Source of the DNA: Congeria kusceri
Taxonomy: Eukaryota > Mollusca > Bivalvia > Myida > Dreissenidae
Assembly (NCBI GenBank): GCA_027627225.1
Contig: CM051032.1
Coordinates: 64,459,137-64,523,136 of the forward strand
DNA: 64,000 bases
Direction of reading: 5' to 3'
Made by a program: the position numbers and the translations under genes. The notes beneath the pieces are model-generated. The model worked only from the letters and a program-made list of their open reading frames with translations, was not told where the DNA came from and searched no databases. This document shows positions 47,201-59,200 of the stretch, piece after piece (the first letter of the stretch is position 1; every line of letters starts with the position of its first letter).

Positions 47201-50200
47201 ATATTTGACCTTCGACCTTTTAGTGTGACCTTGACATTATACAAAGGGACCTGGTTCTTGCGCGCAACACACCCACACACCATGCTTAGCACTTCGGCCA
47301 AGTTAATTTAAAATCCTTCCCTGCTGTACAAAATTATGCTTCAGACAGTATTTATGGCTTAAATTCTTATATTTGACCTTTAAGTGTGACCTTGACCTTG
47401 GACCTAGGGACATGGTTCTTGCGTGCGACACACCGTCTCACCATGCTCAACACTTGTGCCAAGTTATTTGAAATTCCTTCCATGCAAGACAAAATTATGC
47501 TCCGGACAGGGTCTATGGCTTAAATTCTTATATTTGACCTTTGACCTTTAATTGTGACCTTGGCCTTGGACATAGGGACCTGGTTCTTGCGCGCGACACA
47601 CCGTCTTACCATGCTCAACACTTGTGTAAGTTATTTGAAATTCCTTCCATGCTGGACAAAATTATGCTAGGGATAGAAGGCTTAAATTCTTATATTTGAC
47701 CTCTGACCTTTAAGTGTGACCTTGACCTTGGACCTAGTGACCTGGTTCCTGCGCGCGAAACACTGTCTCATTGTGCTTAACATTTCTGCTAAGTTCTTTG
47801 AAAATCCTCCAAAGCTCGACAAAGTTATTGTCCGGATAAGAATCCGAACATACCGGTACGTACATACATACACACGTAAATATGTACACACTTACATTAT
47901 TTGTACATACATACGTACCCACTGACAGGGTAAACTCTATATGCCTCCCCCCCCATCATTGATGGTGGGGGCATAACAAAAATAAGTGACCCTCGCTGAT
48001 GTTATACATAACGTGTCCACCTTGCGATTGGAAGATCGCATGCTTGTTCCCTACTTCGGAGCATTTGAATGATCTTTCTCAAAAGACACCAAGTACTAGT
48101 TGTACCCAGAAAATGCACTCAAAACTGTTTCAATAATCTTTAGTTTATGACACAATTAAGCTTAAATAAATGTGTTTAAAAAAAAGAAAAGATTTCAAGC
48201 TTTCTAGTAGATAACACTGCAGCTCATCACACAGTGATCTGTTAAATACAGTACATTGAATAAACTGTGTTCTAACATGATACTGATTTTTCTATAGACA
48301 AAGAACAAAATCATCGTTGTTAAACTACCCAACAAACAACGCATAAAGTAGTCCCGATTCTGAGCGGAGCATATTAACCGTTATCGAGCCTATACCGAGA
48401 TATCTAGGCGTTTCAAAAACTCACTCATAAAGCTGTTCCCCAACTATCCCGGTTTAGCCTGTAAGCCAATACACAAGAGGAATACACAGTTCGGCATCTC
48501 TAATCTGATAACAGCTACTTATTCGGAAGTGTTGGGAGACTGTATCTTTATTGTTTATATGATACCAGGGCAAAATCAGTTAAAATTAACAAATTGTTGC
48601 TAAAATCTGCTGTTGTTTCCATTGAGTGTTGCAAGATGGCATAAGGCAGACATGTTAGGCTTTGCCTTCAATATGTTTTTAACTGTCATATTGTGTCATA
48701 AATCTGACATCAATTCATTTTCGTTTAATCTTTACATACTAATGAAAAGATCTTTTAATGTGTTTTTTTTCAATAAAATAATAGTTTGAATATGTCATTA
48801 TCATCAGAAGAAATGTAATTATTGCCTTTTTTTTTTTCAAACTAATTCCCATGTCTGATAAATAAATACAATATATATACTAAATTTAATAAATTTATAC
48901 CAGCGTCAACCTTGTTTAATTTTCTTTCAGAAAAGTATGTGGTACAACTAAATACCAATAACTATTCATCAGTTACAGTGATTTACAGCAGATGACCACT
49001 TGAAACCTAGCTTTACTTGTAACACTCTGATTTATCTGGCTCTGCAGCTGCTGATAGGCAAAGGTGTATTCGGCCGGTTAAGAGTTAAAATGAAGTTCTC
49101 ATTACAATTCCAACAATATTTGACGATCAAGTTAGAATCGACATAATTTTCGCATTATCGTTGTTTATCGTTTATCGGCTAATTAACAACTCTTCGTCAT
49201 TCTGATGCATTGATATTTAAACCATAATTAAATTCCTATTCATAAGAACGTCAAATCTTTTTATGGCCGATAAACAATGATAATCAAACATTATTTCTTA
49301 AATAAATCGCAATTGGTCATGGAGAGACAAGAAGGTCATATAGATATTTCGGGACTTCAACTTACTGGATCATAACTGCAAAGAAAAAATAACAAGATAA
49401 AAAGATAACACCAATTTTAATTACAATTAACTGCATAAATGCACTATAATAATATTATTATGGAGCTTTTTTATCAGTAACAACAGAAAAATATTGCTAT
49501 CCTATTACGGTTATGTAACAAACAATTATAAATAAATGATGCTAATTTGTTTTTTCATACAAGTAATTTGTCTTTTCTTTTTCAACTTGAACACAACCAT
49601 GCTTACCCTGCCACCCAATGAAGTACAAGGAATGTTTTGGCTTCCCTCCGATCAACCCTATGCAGCACTCCTGGGCCATGAGATTTTTAACACAATCCGC
49701 GTAAATTGGATTAAAATGTTCCCCACCCAGTCTGACTGGTATGAGGATTATCACAGATCGGTTCCACGGGTTTGTAAATTCAAAGGGAGTGCTTGATCCA
49801 CTGTCCGGACTTTGGACACCCGGCAACTCGCTGGAACTCGTGAGGTTCCTGTGTCGTGTATTGCACAAATGTTCAATATCACCTTCGTAAACTAAAAAAT
49901 AAAAAAATAAAAATGTGCAAACCATATTTATGAGAAAACATAGCATGTGTAATATGATCACCATCATGATTAAAAAGCAAAAAATTTTCATTTCATTTGC
50001 ATAACCATTTTGTTTGGCTTGGTGATATATTTGTTGGTCACTTTTAATTTTGCATTCGCATTCACATAATCTGCTATTCAATAAACTTTTATGACAAACC
50101 ACAAATCATCAGGTTTTTTTTAAGTTTAAGAAAACAATTCAAAACCATTCCAGTTGGGTCTATTCAACAACAGACATAATAAACATGTTCGCACTAACTC

Positions 50201-53200
50201 CGGCAAAATGCTACTGCTGCACTACTGGCATGTATTTGTAACAACTTTTGCAGCAGCTTAGGAAAACGCAAAGTTTAGGTGAGAGTAAATTCTGAATGTC
50301 TTATTTTTTTCTTATCAAGCTTTTGTACGAAACCTGCTTACCTGTACAGTCTTGAGCAACATACATGCAGACTCCTTTAAGAACAGGCTGGGACATGGCG
50401 GCTTTATTAAGGGCATCCCTGAAATGTTCAAATTGGAGTCCAAATTGTGTTATATAGGGACAATTTTGCAAGGAGTACTATATCGTACTTTAAGTATTTT
50501 TTTTTTAAGCTGGACCACACTGAATTAATCCCTTACATTTGAAATACTATATGTTATGGCAACAGATCTGTTGGCATATCGTACTTTTCAATATATGTGT
50601 GATTATAATACCTTAACAATGCATATACATGTTATTGGAACATTCATTTAGCCTTTGTGCAACAATGACAGTGGTAGAAATTAGCAACAATGACAGTGGT
50701 AGAAATTAGCAAAAATGACAGTGGTAGAAATTAGCAACAATGACAGTGGTAGAAATTAGCAACAATGACAGTGGTAGAAATTAGCAGCAATGACAGTGGT
50801 AGAAATAAGAAACAATGACAGTGGTAATAATTAGCAACAATGACAGTGGTAGAAATTAGCAACAATGACAGTGGTAAAAAATAATTAGCAACAATGACAG
50901 TGGTAGAAATTAGCAACAATGACAGTGGAAGAAATTAGCAACAATGACAGTGGTAGAAATTAGCCACAGTGACAGTGGTAGAAATTAGCAACAATGACAG
51001 TGGTAGAAATAAGAAACAATGACAGTGGTAGAAATTAGCAAAAATGACAGTGGTAGAAATTAGTAACAATGACAGTGGTAGAAATTAGCAACAATGACAG
51101 TGGTAGAAATTAGCAATAATGACAGTGGTAGAAATTAGCAACAATGACAGTGGTAGAAATTAGCAACAATGACAGTGGTAGAAATTAGCAACAATGACAG
51201 TGGTAGAAATTAGCAACAATGCCAGTGGTAGAAATTAACAATAGCCTGTAAGCCCTGCAATGGTAAATTTTGAACCGGACTTGCTCGGGGTCCATATCCA
51301 CAAAGCTCCTAAGGAAAATCTTAAGTTATACTTAAGTCAAAATTTCAAATACCATTTTCTATGCGAAAATCTTAATTTTTTTATTTATATATGGTACCAT
51401 TAGAAGCCTCGGTTGATTCTTTACCAGAATTAAACAACTTAACACAAAATACACTTCAAATGAAACAGCCAGAGACTTAAGGAATTTTATAATTTTAATA
51501 AATTTACTTAAAAATTTCCTAAGGAGCTTTGTGGATATGGGCTGTGATTCTCAGTTTTATATAGGCGGACTTGTACCATTGTCTGGATCTCAAGTAATAA
51601 TATATTAATTTAGGCCTGCCTGGCTAAAGGCTGATTTCAATGACCGCATTGCATTGAATTGAATATCTCATTTAAAAATCTCAGGCTATTATTTGGCATT
51701 GAGGCCATCCTTAAAAAAGTGTTTGTTTGCGGTGAAACAACCCAGAATATTCAAGGTGGGTAGGTAGGTCTTCTTTTTTTTGGGGGGGGGAGCAAATGTA
51801 GATGACTCTTAGACACGGACCAATTTGTCTTAACACAAATTACAACAAGAGCAAATCACATTGCTTACTGTATTCCAGTGGCATATTGTTTGTTCATATC
51901 ATAAATATTATTGCAAGGTTATTAAAATGCAGTGTTTAGTTGATATAAAAACATAATAAATGAATTACGCACAAAATATGATGAATATAACATTTCTGAA
52001 TAGAAAAAACAATTTTTTGCTTCAACGAAGCCTATAAAAACTTGTGAGTCGGGCCCAATTTCATGAGTCGGTCATGTTACCGCAAACAAACAATTTTTTA
52101 AGGATGGCCTCAAAAGATTTCACTGTCCACACTCAGAGAACTATTAGAAATAACTGACCCTAAATATAGATTGCTGAAGTGTTTAGAATTATAACATTTA
52201 GCACTCAGTCAGTCCTAAAAGATTTTCCTATGTGTGCATACAGTATAAATATTAAAGGAATTTATTACTAAAGAAGCTTTTTGTGTAAATACTAAAATAG
52301 AGTATGTAATAACGTACGTATATTAAATATATTTGTTTTAAATAATATTCCAACTTCAGTGGGAAGTACAATGTTTTAATTGTTGATGCATTATCCATGG
52401 GACTAATGAACATTATCCATGGTACTAAAGAACATTATCCATGGTACTAAAGAACATTATCCATGATACTAAAGAACATTATCCATGGTACTAAAGAACA
52501 TTATCCATGGTACTAAAGGTACTAAAGAACATTATCCATGGGACTAAAGAACATTATCCATGGGACTAAAGAACATTATCCATGGGACTAAAGAACATTA
52601 TCCATGGTACTAAAGAACATTATCCATGGGACTAAAGAACATTATCCATGGTACTAAAGAACATTATCCATGGGACTAAAGAACATTATCCATGGTACTA
52701 AAGAACATTATCCATGGTACTAAAGAACAATCAACATACTATACATATGTACATAATGTACTATAACAATTTTGTGATATAATCAAAGACAGAAAAGACA
52801 TTATGAGTTGGCAAAATGAAAAATACAAATCGAGGGCTGTTCGTGAAACTGTTGTATCTGGTAAAGAAACGTTTAGCAGATACAACAGTTTCATGCTAAA
52901 CTCTCGAATTACGATCATGAAGAGAAGTATTTACACAAAGAAACAAATCAGAATGAATAGATAAAATATGAAAACATATAATTCATAACAATATGTATCA
53001 AATTATTTCACTGTCATTATGATGTAATTGTAATGATATTTATTGAAACACTCAGTTACATAACAAAACAATACGCCATATGCAAATGTATGGGACAGTT
53101 AATTATCAAAAACAATATCTGATGCATATCTAAAAAATGTTATCATATAAAAATATTTTTCAAACATGATATGGGAAGATAATAGAGAATATATGGTTGG

Positions 53201-56200
53201 TGACTTTTGATATCATGTGATATCAGATGAGTTCGATATGGCATAGGAAAAGGCTCGGCAAGCCTCTCCTTTTTCCTATGCCATATCGAACTCATCTGAT
53301 ATCACATGATATCAAAAGTCGACTACCATATATTCTATTTATTATGCCACGTTTTGCAAATATTGTTTTTTTATAATTAATAACATAAATTAAACAAATT
53401 AAATTGCAAACATTAAGCAATTTACAATACAAACAATATGCAAATGAGACAGCCTGACGGCGTCTACTAGAGTCGATGCATAGTTACGCATAGAAAATAG
53501 TTATTGATAAAATCATCAACAATTTAAAACACATTTAACAAATGAACAAAAAATTGAAGCGAGAAATTGCTACTTATTGGAACATGTGAATATTCAACAA
53601 GGAAACAAATTTAAAAGTAAAACAACCAGTGGATTTATAATCAAGTGAGTCGTTAATCAACTTTTACATCAGTGCATAATGCGTTCAAAGTTGAGAGGTG
53701 GACGATTGCTCTAAAAAACTATCCCCCAAGTGTGATGTCAAACTGGGTGGGGAACGCAACTGCAGTCCGCAGGAATCAGAGATGCAGCCTGTCGTGTTTG
53801 TGATGTGGGCTCGTATTAAAGCTACATAAAAGATGGTGGGACAGCAACGGGTATCACAAAGCTTCCGTATCACATCCTTCCTGGCAGAGTTAGCAATTGG
53901 TAAGTGCCCTGGTTATACCATCTTCGATTGCACAAATAAAAGTCAAATTATTATCTTTTGCCTTCTTTTTTGCCTTATTTTAGAGCCATAGGTGCCTGTA
54001 GTTAAGTATGCATTGAATTAATTAAGTCATTAATTAACACATGCTGTTTTGCTTATGTTATTGTGAGTTATTTTCAAAATGTATCAGAATTTCTTTCATA
54101 TTTTCAGGTTCACAGCCAGTGAAAGTTGTTGCAACAGACTGAGAGTAACAATTTTTTATGTGACATGTTCTAGACACTATGTAGATAGTGGATATGTGTT
54201 ACTCTATCAATAGGCAGATCATCTTGTCTATGAGTTCCAAGCTGCATTTAACTAGTTGTTATGACTTTAAATTGAAGAATTCCTAGTTGACCATCATAAT
54301 TAGATCAATTTTTTTTTTCAGTTTCATATTCTTCAAATGGTTTTGCATCATTTCCCAATTTTCTCTCCCTCATGTATTTCCCTATTTCATGTTTAAAGTT
54401 CATTTTTCTGCATTTTATTTAACTAAACCTATTGTTTATAACTTTTAAAGCCATGTTTTTATTTACAGTTGACATTTTATTTAGAAATAAATTGTTGTGA
54501 ATCAAATTATAATGGCTAGTTTTTATTTGAATTTCTAATAAAAAGTAAGAGTTCATTTTTGTTAAATTGACCATAATTTCTTAAACAGCATGTTTGTTTT
54601 TTTTACTTTTTTTATTTTATTTATATTTTGTTTACCCTTCATTTCAATAAAATAATTGTTGTTACCTGGCTAGATTCTAGTATTTGTTTGCTTTCTTATG
54701 ATTAAAACATTTCAATTGTCTATTTAAAATAACTGTTATTAATAGTATTTTTGAAACAAAATTCATTTGTATTAAAGTGACACAAAATAAATTATTTTAG
54801 TAGCTTCTTCCTTGATAAGACTTACACTTTAATACAGTACACTGCAACTTACAGCAATGGTTTCACTGAATTTAATGTAATGGTGTATCCATGGATAGTG
54901 ATTAATAATTAGGGACTTCGCAGTTCCTTTTCACTTGTTGATACAATTTATGGTCCGGGTGATTTGGTTTCATATCCTTAGCCATATTTTCAGTATAGAT
55001 AAAAAAACAGCCACAAAATTTCATCGAATTCTTTCATGAATTTCAATTTTTGTGATATCGGATTGTAATTTTTTCAGCTTTTAAAAATATCAGCTTTCTA
55101 AAATTGTATTGACGGGTTTTGTATGCTATGCATTGCATTTTTTTGCATAATGCTTATTTGACATAATAAATTTATTCTTGTTAATTGAATAATGTTTAAA
55201 TGTTTTGTTCCAGTAAATATTTCTGTGAATTGAAATGTTGGCATTGCATAGATCTATTGTTTGTTTACATTTTTAACCATGTAAGTGACATTCCAAGCCT
55301 ACAAAAAGTAGTTCCGAGAAGTGGGTGGGACTAAACAAACCTTGCACGTGACACAGCATGATATTCGTTTATGTGAGCGGAGCTAAAACGTGTTATCAGT
55401 CAGGGACATGATATTACAGGAAGTAGGCGGGGTTAATCTGTGTTATCGGTCAGTGGTATAGTAACGCTTAAAAATATTGGGTCAACATCTTCAACGTAAT
55501 TGTGCGCTGGTGGCATAATAATTGCTGTTATAATTATATCAGCAATGTAGTACAACATATGTAGCTACAGGCTAAAAAAAGCTTATTTGTCTACTCCAGC
55601 ATCTACCTTTTACTATATTCTATAACCTCTTACATGTCTTAGAGAAAGATCCAGAGCTAATTAAAATAGTAGGGTGCTGCACCCTGCCCCTTTCTGTCGG
55701 CTTTGACGGCTTTAGACCCTACTCTTGATCAGAACCCTGTACTTTGTGTGATCCTAGATCTTTCTCTAATGACTGTACATACATGTAAATGCATTATTAA
55801 ACAAAAAAGTTACCTTAAAATGTATGCCACAGACGAGGGTCCATACCACTCTCCTGGCTGCTTGCCAAAAGTTTTCCCGATTTCCGCAAGACGATGAACG
55901 GAGAACGGACACTGGTCGCTCGGGGAGTCCCCAAACCACTGGATGATTGTGCGATAAAATGTCTCTTGCTCCTTTGTTTGATGATGTACCCTCCAACCTG
56001 ACAAAAGAAGATATTTTTTACAATTTTCTGCATTAATGTATCAGGGCTTTTTTTTCACCATTTTGGGAATATGACCTTTACCCATGAAATTGAGAGTTTT
56101 AGCGTCAATTCACCTAAAAAAAAGAGGGAAAATTATAATTGTTTGATTAACAAAATTTATATAATTATTTATAAATTACATACAATAGAATGTTCTGAAC

Positions 56201-59200
56201 AAAAACAAATCAGTAAAACAGTTTACTTCAACAGTCCTTTTTTCTACACTGAACACCCCTTAGTTCCAAACATCTGAAAGTCAAACCATCAATTGGGAAT
56301 TTGGGACTGGATTTGGGGAAAAAAGATTCTTTTAACCATCATTAATATGACCCAATAACGGCTATAAAATTGGCCCATAAAGCCCTGTGGTTTGTGTAAA
56401 CTGTAGTTCATATAATTAATAAGAATTCACAACCACCATGAAGGCAAAAATTAAGAATATATGTTTGTTTGCAAAATGTACTGCCACGGCCCACACTAGT
56501 ATAGTTCTGTGATATCATGACCCTATGTATCGTATAATGCAATATATTGTGATTTGGTGTGATATTTTATAATTGTATATAAATGTCTCATTAAATAAAA
56601 TCTACTTAAAAGATTATAAAATGTATTTAAAGAACAGGATTTCAAAGCATTTTATAAACAAATTACGACCAGTGGGTTTTTTTTTCAGCCATTGGGAGAA
56701 TGGTGGCAATGCCCATTGGAAGGGGAAAATCGATGTCACACGGGAAATAATGAGAATTTAGAATTATACAAGAAACAATATATGAGGCGCGTCGAGGGAA
56801 AACCGGTCTTAATGCATGTGCGTAAAGTATTGTCCCGGATTAGCCTGTGCAGTCTGCACTGGCTAATCCGGGATGCCACTTTCCGCTTTTATGGTATTTT
56901 CTGTTTCAAGGAAGTCTCTTCTAAACATAAATCCACTGTAGGCAGAAAGTGCCGTCCTGGATTTGCCTGTGCGGACTGCACAGGCTAATCCGGGATGACA
57001 TTCTACGCACATGCATTAAGTCCGGTTTTTCCACGGCACGATGCGCCACATATATTTTATCTCCCATAATACCTACAATCTACATAGGCTTTTCTCAAAG
57101 TTTTAACTTGAAAATACTGATAATGCTGTTGGTTTCCTTTTCATGCAACCACTTAAAACATCAAGGGGGGGGATGGGCTGGGGGGAAATTTCTTTGATTC
57201 TAGGGGGATATATATATTCCAGAGTAGGGGAAATGGGGCCCTATTTTGGCATCAAATTGGCTTTAAACAATCACTGACACCAGATCATAATTGTATGAAC
57301 ACATTTTGTATGGATATACTATCCCAAATACATGCTGTATGTATGCTTCTTGACATCAGCGAACTGTGGAAATAAAGTAAACAAACTCCAAACCTCTGCC
57401 TAAAAAGTGAGAAACAAACGCCTGTGCGAGCATCATCTGACTGCTCCTCAGCATGCACCCCCACCCACAGTCTGTGGTGAACTGCGTATCACAGAGGGCC
57501 TGGAAGTCCCGACGGTACGTGAACCACAGACGGCTCTGGAAGTCCAGTTTGAACAGCTCCATGCAGTGAGGCTCGCGTACGATCTCACCTGGTTCCTGAT
57601 CCTCGTCTAAAGCAAAAACAGTCCATTTTAAATGGGCTCACTCTGCCTTTCGTCAAATTAGCAAATGGCAACATACACAAATATGAATATTTCACTTAAA
57701 AAAATATGTCTGGCTACAAGATTTTCTTTAAACAAGATAAAATACAAGTTAAAATAAGCCTGTTTCCTTCAAATTAAGGTAAACTTGGCTGAAGAAAAGG
57801 TTCTGACATAGGAAGCCCTGGGTGAGATTTCATAAAAACTAATTTCTAATCAGATTTATCAAAAGCATTTGTTTTATGACACTTATACTGGATTTTGTGT
57901 TTCAGTTTTCATAGCAAAATATAGCTCGGAAGTATTAAGATTAAAGACCATATAAGCAAGAGCTACATCATGCACTTGCACAAAAATGAAATAAAAGAAA
58001 ACAACTCAATATGCTACCATCAGGTCTTTTTGTGTAACAACTCCCCAACAAAAATATTGGACTGTCTTCCTCAAAGTTTGTCTGTGTTTTTAACGTCCAA
58101 CCTGCAAATATAAAGTATAATTTTATTAAGTCTGAGAGTTATAAAGAGGAATAGTAACTTCAACTATGTCAGTAGAATGTTCACGTCCTTCTAGCAAATC
58201 ACAGGGGTTTACATGACATACTCATGTACACATTGACCGACTAGAAGCAGCATTAGAGTTTATGATTTTAGAACAGCAGAATACGTTTCAGTTTACACAT
58301 TTTTTTTGCATATTTAAAGTTTGAATTAGTATTTCACTCAAAATTTAAAGGAATAAATTATTCTGAATAATATGTATTTAAAGCATTGTTTATGAATTTA
58401 AATTTAAATTAAATGCTGATATGAATAACTACAACAAAGGGTCAGTAAATTACGTTTACTGTTTAGTGATGGGAATATAGGTTCTTTTGCGTATCGATAG
58501 AATCGACCATATACATTAACCATACATGCCATACGTCCCGGTCTCGCCGGGATTGTCCCGCTTTCGCGAGGTTTTTCCCGGCATCCCTCTCAGATGCATT
58601 TTGTCCCGGTCAATTTACTTCTCATCGTTAAATCCTTAATTGGTCCCTGTGACAACAATGCCCGCTAGCCGCGTGTCGACGAGGAGCAGTTATGAAAACC
58701 CAAACAGTGGTTTATTAATCCTTTGTCACGCTTTCGCGGGACGGTGGTCAGATAATCTGCGGTCGCTGTTAGTCATCACGTGGAGGGTGTATACAGAAAC
58801 TGTATGTCCTAGATCAATACTGACCTATCTGAACAACAATTACATTATCGATTGGGCTGTTTTGTTTTTCATTGTTAAAGAGGAAATGTCAACTGCATTT
58901 TTCGCCATACAGATACCTTATTTTGATGTTATGCGCTACGAGATCTCACAGTTCTCTCTGCTACGAAGTTTTTATATGGCAATTAATACACCCACTCTTT
59001 CCATGCGGATGATGTGACGTTGTACATGTCAGCATAATTTTCTTGCAGAACAAAAGATTTACAAAAAGTGCAAAATGTATAATGTGCATTTTAACATTTG
59101 AAGCAAGTTGGCATGACGTGCTAGAGGAAGTTTTCCCGCCGTTTTTGCCAGAACAAAGCATATATAATATACATGTTTTTATATCAAGATGTTTATACTT

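Noticed and set aside
49542..50102. 186-residue minus-strand ORF as a single protein
   Set aside because: Only 49607-49891 is coding (ATG4 exon 6); the rest of the frame is intron read-through.
50660..52732. Regularly spaced repeats as a CRISPR or coding array
   Set aside because: Plain 25-bp and 22-bp minisatellites without spacers or sustained frames, inside an ATG4 intron.
53685..53873. Possible transposase or host exon on either strand
   Set aside because: Both strands give short frames with no family pattern I can name.
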